This document shows, piece by piece, positions 1-7,107 of a stretch of DNA of 13,499 bases (position 1 is its first letter; the number at the start of each line of letters is the position of its first letter). The stretch comes from Defluviicoccus vanus. Its GTDB lineage: Bacteria; Pseudomonadota; Alphaproteobacteria; Rhodospirillales; Defluviicoccaceae. The DNA is taken from the NCBI RefSeq assembly GCF_014672695.1, contig NZ_CP053923.1, positions 1,710,013-1,723,511 on the forward strand, in the 5' to 3' direction. The position numbers and the translations under genes are program-made. The notes under the pieces were generated by a model. That model ran no database searches and was not told where the DNA came from. It was given only the letters and a program-made list of their open reading frames with translations.

Positions 1-778
1 TCAGCTCCGCTACAATTTGCTCCAGTTCGGCCTGCAGTTCAGGCGTGTCGGATTCGCCGGCGCAAAGAACGATCTGAAGTTGCGGGTCGATGCGCTCGAT
101 CGCGCGCAGGAGATAACCAAGCCCTTTCTGGCGAGTCATCCGGCCAACGAACAGGACATACGGCCCGCTGTAGTCGATGCCATAGCGGGAGAGAATGTCC
201 GGGCGATGCACTGGCTTGTATTCTTCGGTGTCGATGCCGTTGGCGATCACGTGGACACGCTCCGGCGCCACATCGAACAATCGCAGAACATCGTCACGGG
301 TGCTGGTCGAGACAGCAATGATGGCGTCGGCCATCTCGACTGCCGTTTTTTCCAACCATGCGGAGAAATCGTAGCCGCGGCCGATCTGCTCCCGCTTCCA
401 GGGACGCAGTGGCTCAAGCGAGTGCGCGGTAATCACCAGCGGCACACCGTACATGAGCTTGGCGAGAACGCCACCGAAGTGGGTATACCACGTGTGGCAA
501 TGGACCACATCGGTGTCGATACCCTGACCGTTGAAGGCCAGACAGGTCGCCAATGCCCGCAACGGCGAGATCAGTGGCACCGGACAGCCGGCAAACTGTG
601 AGCCTTCGATCTTGGTACCGCGTACCGTCAGCCCGCCGTTGACGAGCGACTGATCGTGGAAACTTCGCACCTCGACCGAAACCAGCTTCGCCAGTTCGCG
701 GGACAGGTACTCCACGTGCACTCCTGCACCGCCGTAAATGTGAGGAGGATATTCGTTTGTAAGGAAAAGAATACGCAT
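1..778 (-). CDS. glgA: Glycogen synthase, Corynebacterium-type GT4 (N-terminal part)
   Basis: Transfers glucose from a nucleotide sugar to growing glycogen or another alpha-glucan in the cytoplasm. The gene starts at ATG 778 and runs off the left edge, so 259 codons are visible with no stop. The N-terminus reads MRILFLTNEYPPHIYGGAGV, the glycine-rich acceptor/donor loop of this family. It is followed by DVVHCHTWYTHFGGVLAK, TAHSLEPLRPWKREQ, a VIANGIDTEEYKPV linker and the start of the second Rossmann domain, VLFVGRMTRQKG. I recognise these as hallmarks of the actinobacterial-type glycogen synthase family (TIGR02149-like), which is unlike classical E. coli GlgA. A GGAG sequence lies 8 nt before the ATG, and a sigma70-like promoter lies further upstream. 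The metallophosphatase gene lies 125 bp upstream on the same strand. A general GT4 glycosyltransferase role is the main alternative. Confidence 0.9.
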   Translation of the reverse strand, partial: MRILFLTNEYPPHIYGGAGVHVEYLSRELAKLVSVEVRSFHDQSLVNGGLTVRGTKIEGSQFAGCPVPLISPLRALATCLAFNGQGIDTDVVHCHTWYTHFGGVLAKLMYGVPLVITAHSLEPLRPWKREQIGRGYDFSAWLEKTAVEMADAIIAVSTSTRDDVLRLFDVAPERVHVIANGIDTEEYKPVHRPDILSRYGIDYSGPYVLFVGRMTRQKGLGYLLRAIERIDPQLQIVLCAGESDTPELQAELEQIVAEL

Positions 779-812
779 CGGCGATGCTCCAGCGCGGCGG
801 GAGATTGCGCTG

Positions 813-840
813 TATCTACCCTAAGACGGACGATCGTCAA
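813..840 (-). promoter_or_regulatory. Putative sigma70 promoter of glgA
   Basis: On the minus strand TTGACG (840-835) is separated by 16 nt from TAGATA (818-813). The -10 box ends 34 nt before the glgA ATG at 778. Its position between the phosphatase stop and glgA suggests that glgA can be transcribed independently. It is a consensus match only. Confidence 0.5.
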
Positions 841-902
841 TCGCTTATCCGCCTATAATGCATGCGGCGGCATCGAGCCTGCCACAAACACGATCTGCTG
901 CC

Positions 903-1727
903 TCATACGGGGAAGTCGGGGACAGCAAATCCGCTCGATGGTCGGGCAGCCGTGGCAGTTAGAAACCGCTTCTGCTGCCCCTCGAGCACCAAGCAGGTGA
1001 GCCGGTTGCCGTAGCAGGCGCCGGTATCGATGCCGATCCGATTGCTGCGGACATCGGGCTCCCGGGTCGTGGTGTGGCCGTGCACGACGACGGCGCCGAA
1101 GTGGTTATCCGACTCGAGAAATTCGTCGCGAATCCAGAGCAAGTCGCGTTCGGTCTGTTCGGCGAGCGGCTTTTCCGGATCGATACCGGCGTGAACGAAG
1201 AGGTAGTCGCCCACCTGATGCATCAGCGGCAACTGCTGGAGAAACCTGACATGCTGTTGCGGCACGGTCCGGACCAGTTCGTCGCGCATGACCGTCAGCC
1301 GCTTTGCCGCGCCGCCACCATCCGTCATCCGGACGCCGTAACTGCAAATGGTCGCGTCGCCGCCATAGCGCAGCCACTGCGGTCCGCCCGTGCCGTGCTG
1401 GAGAAACTCCAGCAGTTGTCGGTCATGGTTGCCGAGCAAGTGGACGGCGAAAAAGCCACGCAGCGGCTGCTCGATGAGCAGGTCGATCACTTCGCGGCTT
1501 TGCCAGCCGCGGTCGACGTAGTCGCCCAGATAGACGACCTGCAATGTGGTCAGCGGCGACACGTCGGCACAATCGGCGCGGATCGCCTGGTGCAACTGCC
1601 GAAGCAGATCGAAACGTCCGTGAATGTCGCCGATGGCATAAATACGCATCCCAGGCGGCACCGACGCCGTGCCAACCCCGATCTGGGGCGACCGCTGCCA
1701 TAGCCGCTTCAAGAGATGGAGGGGCAT
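903..1727 (-). CDS. PPP-family metallophosphatase (Ser/Thr protein phosphatase-like)
   Basis: Predicted cytoplasmic dinuclear-metal phosphoesterase of 274 aa. All calcineurin-like PPP motifs are present in order: GDIHG at residues 33-37, GDYVDRG at 68-74, GNHD at 99-102, a VHAG histidine near 178-181 and VVHGHT at 214-219. These residues normally bind Mn/Fe and the phosphate, so the enzyme should be active. The substrate cannot be read from sequence; bacterial relatives act on phosphoproteins or on dinucleotides such as Ap4A. The start at ATG 1727 gives an N-terminal extension of about 26 residues before MRIYAIGDIHG. No good ribosome-binding site precedes it, and the internal ATG at residue 27 is a possible alternative start. 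It lies upstream of glgA on the same strand, with 124 bp between the two genes. Confidence 0.88.
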   Translation of the reverse strand: MPLHLLKRLWQRSPQIGVGTASVPPGMRIYAIGDIHGRFDLLRQLHQAIRADCADVSPLTTLQVVYLGDYVDRGWQSREVIDLLIEQPLRGFFAVHLLGNHDRQLLEFLQHGTGGPQWLRYGGDATICSYGVRMTDGGGAAKRLTVMRDELVRTVPQQHVRFLQQLPLMHQVGDYLFVHAGIDPEKPLAEQTERDLLWIRDEFLESDNHFGAVVVHGHTTTREPDVRSNRIGIDTGACYGNRLTCLVLEGQQKRFLTATAARPSSGFAVPDFPV

Positions 1728-2084
1728 AAGCCAGCGATTGGCAGGAGGCGAATCAGCAGCTTGGTCGGAACCCTCAACCGACCGCGGCGCTCCGGCGCAA
1801 GTGCGTCAATGCAGCGCCACGATCTCGGCAAGACGCCTTCGGCACACTCGGTCAAGTGTTCGTCATCCTTTTCGTCGCCTCGTGTTGTCGCCGATCCGGC
1901 TTTTTCGACGCACAGCCTCTTCGTCACCCTGGGCCAGGGTCGCCAGGAACCCAAGAGTAGGACCGTTTCGCCGGCAGACGGCGTGATACACGTCATAGTT
2001 GAAGCTATGATTCCATCATAAGCTTTCTATCGAAGTGGCGCTATCGCCGTCATCCACTGACTGCAACCGGGGCCGCAACCGGAC
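1728..2084. other. 357-bp divergent intergenic region
   Basis: No convincing gene lies between the phosphatase (leftward) and the exported-protein gene (rightward). Open frames on both strands here have no recognisable motifs. The region holds a 15-nt interrupted palindrome (ACCCTGGGCCAGGGT, 1926-1940) and overlapping dyads at 1993-2031. Promoters for both flanking genes should lie here, but I cannot pick clear -35/-10 pairs. Confidence 0.5.
1993..2031. promoter_or_regulatory. Overlapping dyad symmetries, possible operator
   Basis: TCATAG-TTGAAG-CTATGA (1993-2010) is a perfect 6-bp inverted repeat. It overlaps a longer imperfect dyad with half-sites GAAGCTATGAT and ATCATAAGCTTTC around a TCC centre. 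The pair sits 54-92 bp before the exported-protein start, a common place for a regulator-binding site or a leader hairpin. No T tract follows, so a terminator is unlikely. Confidence 0.3.
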
Positions 2085-2743
2085 ATGAATTCCGAACACG
2101 CATTTTTCCTGCCGTGCCTCCGCCAGGCCCTGATCGCCATGCTCATCGGCAGCATCGGCTGGAGCCATGTCAGCCAGGCAGTCGAACCACCACCACTCCC
2201 GGCCGGGGGACGGCCTCGTCTCACTGCCTTGCTCGAAACGGCAAAGGCGCCCAAGGCTGTTTGCGTCAATACCGAGGAACTGGCCAATCTGCTGCTCACA
2301 GCACCGGACTACACCACCGAAATCCTCACCCTCGTCGCGCACGCCATTGCCCCGAAGGCGCCCCCGCGCCAAGCAGCCCGCAGCCGATTCGCAGCCAGCC
2401 CGGCCTCAGCATGCCACAGGCCAACGATGAATCGCAGTGCAACTGCCTTGCCGAGGCCGCCGGCACAGTGATAGCCGTCATTCCCAATCGCAGCGCGCAA
2501 ATTTACCAGGCGCTTAGCGAAATCACACCGCAATGCAGTGTTGTCGTCGGTAACCGGATGCGTCAGGTGCTGCTATACGGGCAACCGGTCTTTACCATGG
2601 CCGCATCGTCCGGCAATGCGCCGCCGTCCTCAGCGCAAACAGGGCCCTTCAACTTCTGTGCGTACGGCGGCCTGTGTAGTGCACCGTTGCAGAGCGGCGA
2701 CAATCACGCAGAAAGTCCCACGAGATTACGAGGTAAGGGTTGA
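2085..2743 (+). CDS. Unrecognised exported Pro-rich, Cys-containing protein (frame broken)
   Basis: I do not recognise this family. From ATG 2085 the frame encodes a hydrophobic leader (LRQALIAMLIGSIGW, then SHVSQA before a proline-rich VEPPPLP), suggesting a signal peptide or anchor. A helical segment with one Cys follows, then a Pro/Ser-rich linker. At about residue 93 the frame goes out and would end at 2471. Reading continues sensibly in the next frame with ANDESQCNCLAEAAG, IPNRSAQIYQALSEITPQC and a C-terminal NFCAYGGLC, to a stop at 2743. One extra base in the C5 run at 2361-2365 (or the C4 at 2350-2353) joins the halves into 219 aa. Several Cys residues after the leader suit a periplasmic disulfide protein. 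It precedes the polysaccharide export genes and may belong with them. Confidence 0.55.
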
Positions 2744-2762
2744 AACCGACGGGTGTATACGA

Positions 2763-2791
2763 TTGCTTTTCCGCATTCGGAGGGGTAGTTA
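2763..2791 (+). promoter_or_regulatory. Weak putative promoter of the export operon
   Basis: TTGCTT (2763-2768) is followed after 17 nt by TAGTTA (2786-2791), about 70 bp before the beta-barrel gene. Spacing is ideal but both boxes depart from consensus. Confidence 0.25.
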
Positions 2792-2854
2792 CTCAGGATG
2801 TAAAAGCTGTCGTGAAGACATGCCATAGCGTGTGTCGGTAGCCTGGCGGAAGGG

Positions 2855-4183
2855 GTGAACAATATGATCTTGCAACGGGTCGGCTTGGCTTTGACGGTAT
2901 CGGTGCTGTCAATCGGAACCTTCGTTCCTGCAGGTGCGCAGGAGGAACCAAGGTCAGCGCCGTTTACGGTGCGGCCTGCACCGCGCGGACCGGAAGAGCA
3001 AAGCAGTGAGCCCTATCGCGGGGAAACGGTGGTCACTCGTAGCCGACCGGAATATGATCCGCTTGGCATTCGTCTTGGTGGCTTCTACCTTTTTCCGCAG
3101 ATGAATGTGTTTCAAAGCTGGAACGATAACATTTTTGCGTCAAAGAACGACGAAAAAAGTGACTTTATTACCAACGTCGCACCGGCGATGTCCCTGCAGT
3201 CCGACTGGGGACGGCATGCATTGAACTTTTCTGCCGGATCGAATAGTGCAATGTACTCGACATATACACGGCAGGACTATACGGAATATTTTGCTAACGC
3301 CAATGGTCGCGCCGATATCAGCAACGACTCGGCTTTGTTCGCTGGCGGCGGCTACGCTCATCGCTTCCTGTTCCCAGGCACCCCCGACTTCCAAGGCGCC
3401 GCTCGCGAACCCACTCCCTACAACACCGCCAACGGCTTCCTGCAGTTCAATCAGAACTTCGGTCGTATCCGCACGGTAACGGGCGGCCAGATCGAGCGCA
3501 TTGTCTATGACGACGACACACTGCAGGATGGATCGAAAGTCTCGAATGCGGACGATGATCGGACGAATTACATCGGCTCAGTGCGCGTCGGCTACGAGTT
3601 GTTTCCCAATTATGAGGTTTTCGTCCAAGGCTCCGGCAATCGCCGCGAATACGACGATCATGACAATGTCGGCACGTTGAACAGGTCATCAACGGGCTAT
3701 AATGCGATCACCGGTGTCGCTCTCGATCTGGGCGGTGTTGTCTTTGGTGAAATCTATGTCGGTTACTTGCAGCAGTTCTACGACGAAAGCGCGTACACGA
3801 ATACCGGCGGTGTTGACGCGGGTGGTTCGCTGACCTGGAACGTGACCACACTGACGACCATCACCGCGCGCGCATCCAGGCAGATCAGCGAAACAACCCA
3901 GGACAACGTCTCGGGTATTTTCACGACGACGACCAGCCTTGACGTAGATCACGAACTACTGCGTAATCTCATCCTTAATGCCAACTTTGCCTTTGTTTCT
4001 GATAAGTACGAGAACATCAATCGAGATGATGAATATTATATAACTGGTGTTGGCGCACGCTACTTGATAAATCGGAATTTCTCCGCCAATCTTGGTTACC
4101 GCTTTGTCCAGCGGGACTCCAATCTGTCTAACGAAGAATATACACGTAACCTGGTCAGAATTGGTCTGCAGGCGCAGCTTTAA
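2855..4183 (+). CDS. Outer-membrane beta-barrel protein (BBP2-like) of an exopolysaccharide locus
   Basis: Predicted outer-membrane barrel, probably a secretion channel or structural partner for polysaccharide export. The frame opens at GTG 2855, but ATG 2864 is better placed: an AGGGG Shine-Dalgarno sequence lies 8 nt before it. That start gives 439 aa beginning with a clean signal peptide (MILQRVGLALTVSVLSIGTF, cleaved after PAGA). After a Pro/Arg/Glu-rich linker the sequence becomes a run of alternating amphipathic strands. These begin with GFYLFPQMNVFQSWNDNIFA, typical of the putative beta-barrel porin 2 family (PF10082), and continue through repeated Tyr/Asn/Asp-rich turns. The last strand, TRNLVRIGLQAQL, ends near an aromatic-poor terminus. 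The polysaccharide export gene follows after about 55 bp in the same direction. The family is known from EPS clusters; the exact role is inferred. Confidence 0.82.
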   Translation: MNNMILQRVGLALTVSVLSIGTFVPAGAQEEPRSAPFTVRPAPRGPEEQSSEPYRGETVVTRSRPEYDPLGIRLGGFYLFPQMNVFQSWNDNIFASKNDEKSDFITNVAPAMSLQSDWGRHALNFSAGSNSAMYSTYTRQDYTEYFANANGRADISNDSALFAGGGYAHRFLFPGTPDFQGAAREPTPYNTANGFLQFNQNFGRIRTVTGGQIERIVYDDDTLQDGSKVSNADDDRTNYIGSVRVGYELFPNYEVFVQGSGNRREYDDHDNVGTLNRSSTGYNAITGVALDLGGVVFGEIYVGYLQQFYDESAYTNTGGVDAGGSLTWNVTTLTTITARASRQISETTQDNVSGIFTTTTSLDVDHELLRNLILNANFAFVSDKYENINRDDEYYITGVGARYLINRNFSANLGYRFVQRDSNLSNEEYTRNLVRIGLQAQL

Positions 4184-4239
4184 AGGTCGCTACAAGTTCA
4201 CGTCTATCTCGTCTAGAATGCTGTCAAGAGGATTGCTTG

Positions 4240-4818
4240 ATGAACGCGCGTCGCGGCATTGATGCATACCTGCTCCCGAGTATGCTGAGCTCATTTGTAG
4301 GCGTTGCCATCCTGCTCCTGGCAACGTTTCTTTCAGTTGCCCCGGCCTTCAGTGCGGACCCAGCCTATGTCCTGGGCCCCGGCGATAAAGTTCGGATAAC
4401 CGTTTTCGGTCAGGAGGACCTCTCGGGCGAGTTCGACGTTGACGCCGCCGGGATGCTGTCGTTGCCATTGATCCAGGCCGTACCAGCGCAGGGACTGACG
4501 CCGCAGCAAGTGGAGAAGGAAATCGCCACCAAGCTCGAGCCGGATTTCCTGCGTAATCCGCGAGTCAACGTCGAAGTTTTGACCTATCGGCCGTTTTACA
4601 TTTACGGCGAGGTGCTCAAGCCCGGTGGCTATCCGTACGTCAATGAAATGACCGTTCACAATGCCATCGCTTTGGCGGGCGGCTTCACTTACCGGGCGCG
4701 GACCAGTTACGTCATCATCCGTCGGACGAAGGATGGCAAAGTGACCGAGGAAGAAGCCAAACTTGACGCCAAGGTCGCGCCTGGCGACGTCATTGAGGTC
4801 CGCGAGCGGTACTTCTAG
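4240..4818 (+). CDS. Polysaccharide export protein, short Wza/GumB type
   Basis: Outer-membrane/periplasmic component of a capsule or exopolysaccharide exporter, 192 aa. I chose ATG 4240 over the in-frame TTG 4237 because AAGAGGA lies 7 nt upstream. A hydrophobic signal segment (residues about 16-38) ends at AFS before ADPAYVLGPGDKVRITVFGQ, the start of a Poly_export domain (PF02563). NPRVNVEVLTYRPFYIYGEV and KPGGYPYVNEMTVHNAIALA then form an SLBB-type domain, and VAPGDVIEVRERYF closes the protein. There is no lipobox cysteine and no C-terminal membrane helix, so it is the short single-SLBB form rather than full Wza. It lies between the beta-barrel gene and the TPR-like gene in one operon. 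Confidence 0.9.
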   Translation: MNARRGIDAYLLPSMLSSFVGVAILLLATFLSVAPAFSADPAYVLGPGDKVRITVFGQEDLSGEFDVDAAGMLSLPLIQAVPAQGLTPQQVEKEIATKLEPDFLRNPRVNVEVLTYRPFYIYGEVLKPGGYPYVNEMTVHNAIALAGGFTYRARTSYVIIRRTKDGKVTEEEAKLDAKVAPGDVIEVRERYF

Positions 4819-4838
4819 GGCTTGGCTCCTCTGGACGC

Positions 4839-5557
4839 GTGCTTGCGGTCATGAAAGCATCCATCTCGCTCTCCCGACGTTGGGTTGTCGCCCCGGCCCT
4901 GGCTGCCGCCCTCGCTATTCTATTGACCGCGATCCCGCGCACCATTGCCGCGTTCGTCTCCGGCGGTGGTGAGCCAGTCATCCGGACTATTCAGAATCAG
5001 CAGAAAGTATCGATCGAAGACCTCAAAACCGTCATTGATGCACAAAAGCGGGGACTGTTCTGGGTTAACGATGCTGAAATGGAGGCTAAACTTGGCTTGG
5101 CGCACCTGCTGATAGCCGAGCAGTTGGGCGCTGGCGATCCATCGGCAGTCATGCATCTTGAAAATGCGCGTCATGCCCTGCGGTCCAGTCTCGGACGATC
5201 GCCAGCGAACCCTTACGCATGGACCTTGCTTGCTTATGCCGAGTTCCTCCAACTCGGCACATGGCAAGAACCCGCCATCGCCGCGTTGCGCATGGCGGTT
5301 CTGACCGGGGCGCACGAGCCCCCATCCTTTGGTCACGATTGCGGCTGGCGTTTCTCGCCTGGAATACTTTCGGCAGCGCCGACCGGGAGTTGTTTGCCGA
5401 GCAGGCGCGCTATGCCTGGGACCTGGACCCGAAACAGCTTGCAACGTTGGCCATTGGCCTCAACGCCACCAATGCCGTCCGGGCGGCCCTTGTCGGCGAT
5501 ACGGCGGCAACGAGCGCCTTCGAGAGGCTCGTCGAGCAGCTGAAGGCTGGATCCTGA
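4839..5557 (+). CDS. Membrane-anchored TPR-like protein of the export operon (frame broken)
   Basis: Function unknown; it starts 20 bp after the polysaccharide export gene and is probably co-transcribed. GTG 4839 and ATG 4851 are both possible starts, with no strong ribosome-binding site to decide. Residues about 13-38 form one hydrophobic helix preceded by Arg (SRRWVVAPALAAALAILL), a signal anchor. The rest is helical with TPR-like pairs, for example LENARHALRSSLGRSPANPY then AWTLLAYAEFLQ. After AVLTGAHEPP the frame is lost and would end at 5543. The next frame continues as ILWSRLRLAFLAWNTFGSA and YAWDLDPKQLATLAIGLNA, to a stop at 5557. One more C in the C5 run at 5319-5323 restores a 239-aa (or 235-aa) protein. 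The operon is cut off shortly after by IS remnants, so partner genes may be displaced. Confidence 0.65.
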
Positions 5558-5626
5558 GGCGTTGAATGTCCGCAGATCAACGCCCCCAGTGCGCCATATC
5601 AACGCCTGAACACCGTCACGCTCGCG

Positions 5627-5652
5627 TGATACTTCCCTGGAAAAGTGGAGGC
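5627..5652. repeat. IS3-family terminal inverted repeat, left outer copy
   Basis: Starts TGATACTTCCCTGGAAAAG. It matches the reverse complement of 8807-8832 at 21 of 26 positions. It forms the outer end of the minus-strand IS3 fragment. No matching 3-bp target duplication is seen between the two outer ends. Confidence 0.7.
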
Positions 5653-5820
5653 TGTGTTATGCGGCGTGAATCTCGGCTTGCTCGGGAGTACAGGACCCGA
5701 GTGCGGCTGGAGCCGTTGATGGTTGTCGTAGGTTTTGATGTAAACGGACAGATCGCGGCGGGCGGCGTTGCGACTGACATAGTGGGTGTGGTGGACGAGT
5801 TCGGTCTTCAGGATGTGGAA

Positions 5821-5856
5821 CCAACTCTCCATCGGCGGCCAGCTTTCCATCGGCGC
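5821..5856. repeat. 18-bp tandem duplication at the IS3/IS3 junction
   Basis: CCAACTCTCCATCGGCGG (5821-5838) is followed directly by CCAGCTTTCCATCGGCGC (5839-5856), differing at three positions. Both encode the minus-strand motif PMESW. The second copy is a perfect inverted match to 5999-6016 in the plus-strand fragment. Confidence 0.8.
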
Positions 5857-5857
5857 G

Positions 5858-6100
5858 TTGTCGCTGCAGCGTTCCGGTCGCGAACTGATCCATCACTACG
5901 ACCGCGGCAGCCAATACGCCGCCGGCGATTACCGCGCATTGCTGGGAGCGAATGGCATCGTGCCGTCGATGAGCCAGAAGGGCAATTGCTGCAACAATGC
6001 GCCGATGGAAAGCTGGTTCCATACCATCAAGATAGATCTGGTTCAGCACACCACCTATCCGACCGACGAGACCGCCAAGCCGAACCTGTTCGCCTACATC
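5858..6100 (+). pseudogene. IS3-family transposase fragment (plus strand), interrupted by IS21
   Basis: Plus-strand reading gives LQRSGRELIHHYDRGSQYAA, GDYRALLGANGIVPSMSQKG, NCCNNAPMESWFHTIKIDLV and ends NLFAYI. This is the IS3 OrfB core around the second catalytic Asp (HHYDRGSQY) and the Glu of PMESW. The N-terminal half is missing. At 6100 the gene stops at the IS21 insertion and resumes at 8722 with EGYYSRQRRHSTLGDIAPEQ. Removing the IS21 element and one target copy rejoins FAYI-EGYYSRQRRHS in frame, as in intact family members. It lies head to head with the minus-strand IS3 fragment. Confidence 0.82.
6095..6100. repeat. Target-site duplication TACATC, left copy
   Basis: TACATC immediately precedes the IS21 left end and is repeated at 8716-8721 immediately after the right end. 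It encodes Tyr-Ile of the interrupted IS3 transposase. Confidence 0.85.
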
Positions 6101-6160
6101 TGTCAACGGCGGAGCAATTCTGGGCCACTGTAGCGGAGTAAAAGCAGGCCATTTGGGCGA
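6101..6160. repeat. IS21 left terminal repeat array
   Basis: Contains the outer inverted repeat, then GGGCCACTGTAGCGG and GCGGAGTAAAAGCAGGCCA. The right end, read inward on the minus strand (8715 to about 8640), carries the related TAGGCCAGGTAGCGG and CCGGAGTAAAATCCGGCCA. These are probable IstA binding sites. Confidence 0.6.
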
Positions 6161-6172
6161 GAGCGGTGCAAT

Positions 6173-6206
6173 CACGGCAAGGGGCCCGATCGGGCCCCTT
6201 GCCGTG
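6173..6206. terminator. 34-bp perfect palindrome after istB
   Basis: The sequence from CACGGCAAGGGGCCCGA to its exact complement has 17 bp per arm and no spacer. It begins 20 bp beyond the istB stop, near the left IS end. No T tract follows on either strand, so it is not a standard intrinsic terminator. It could still block outgoing istAB transcription or transcription entering from the host. Confidence 0.5.
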
Positions 6207-6226
6207 CGTCGGCTTTGCCTCGGGGA

Positions 6227-7107
6227 TCAGGGCTTGCTGGTTTTGCCGGTCTCGGGATCGACGGTCTCGGCGGTGGTCTGGTTTTGCTCCGCCCGATCGG
6301 CTGCGGTGGGGGGACGACGACGTCCGGCGGATTGCTTCAACCGGTAGCTGTCGCCGTTCATGGTGAGGATATGGACGTGGTGGGTCAGGCGGTCGAGCAG
6401 CGCGCCGGTGAGCCGTTCCGATCCCAGCACCGAGGTCCAGTCCTCGAACGGCAGATTGGAGGTGACGAGGGTCGAGCCGCGCTCGTAGCGCTGGAGAACA
6501 CCTCGAACAGAAGTTCCGCCCCGGTCGGCGACAGCGGCAGGTAACCGAGTTCGTCGACGATGAGCAACATCACCGACTGGAGATCGCGTTGCAGCTTCAG
6601 CAAGCGGCGCTCGTCACGCGCCTCCATCAACTGGTGCACGAGGGCGGCTGCGGTGGTGAAGGCGACGGTGAACCCCTTCTGGCAGGCGGCAAGAGCGAGG
6701 GCGAGCCCGACATGGGTCTTGCCGGTGCCACTGTTGCCGAGCGCGATGACGTTCTCCCGGCGCAGGATGAACTCGCAGCGGGCCAGCTCGAGCACCAGCA
6801 TCTTGTTGAGGCTGGGAATCGCGGTGAAGTCGAAGGTGTCGAGGCTTTTGACCGCCGGGAAGCGTGCTGCCTTGATCCGCCGCTCGACCATTCGGCGTTC
6901 TCGGTCGATCAGTTCGAGTTCCACCAGGCGCAGCAGATAGCGGGGATGATCGACGCCGTCGCGTGCGCATTCGCGGGCGATCTTGTCGTATTCCCGCCGC
7001 AGAACGGTCGGCAGCTTCAACTGCTTGAGGTGATGCGCCAGCAGAACCTGCGGTGTGCCGCTTGTCGTTCCCGCCGGCATCGCATCAGCGCCCGCCTTGC
7101 CGGTCAT
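6227..7107 (-). CDS. istB: IS21 transposition helper ATPase IstB (frame broken)
   Basis: AAA+ ATPase, DnaC-like, that assists IstA in target choice and strand transfer. From ATG 7107 it shows LLAHHLKQLKLPTVLRREYD, then Walker A GNSGTGKT (residues about 124-131) and Walker B LLIVDELGYLPL (about 181-186), followed by GAELLFEVFS. There the frame breaks and would end at 6385. The family's usual continuation, QRYERGS, TSNLPFEDW and LGSERLTGALLDRLTHHVHI, lies in the next frame and runs to a stop at 6227. One missing base near 6493-6495 explains this; correction gives about 293 aa, with a Pro/Thr-rich tail slightly longer than usual. The ATG overlaps the istA stop as ATGA, the typical coupled arrangement. 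Confidence 0.88.

Larger units (their letters stand above)
5627..5872 (-). pseudogene. IS3-family transposase, C-terminal fragment (minus strand)
   Basis: Only the 3' end of an OrfB integrase-type transposase remains. On the minus strand the reading gives C-S-DNAPMESW near 5868-5839, then a second PMESWFHILKTELVHHTHY, NAARRDLSVYIKTYDNHQRL and finally TASTFPGK, which translates the terminal repeat. This is the last third of the DDE domain, including the catalytic Glu region. The first two catalytic Asp residues are absent, so it cannot act. The PMESW motif is duplicated, marking a recombination junction. It differs clearly from the plus-strand fragment next to it, so the two came from different IS3 elements. 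Confidence 0.75.

Noticed and set aside
17..601. Long plus-strand open frame of 194 codons
   Set aside because: It is antisense to glgA, whose minus-strand frame carries clear family motifs throughout; the plus frame shows none.
1074..1703. Plus-strand open frame opposite the phosphatase
   Set aside because: It is antisense to a gene with all PPP motifs and has no recognisable domain.
1905..1950. Possible c-di-GMP (GEMM) riboswitch, because of GACGCACAGCCT
   Set aside because: The preceding conserved GGCAAACC-type element and the P1 pairing are not found; the resemblance is too short.
1709..1996. Minus-strand open frame upstream of the phosphatase
   Set aside because: No motif, no ribosome-binding site, and it overlaps the phosphatase start; treated as noncoding.
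2016..2372. Minus-strand open frame opposite the exported-protein gene
   Set aside because: The plus frame has a leader peptide and better protein character; the minus frame looks like GC-rich antisense.
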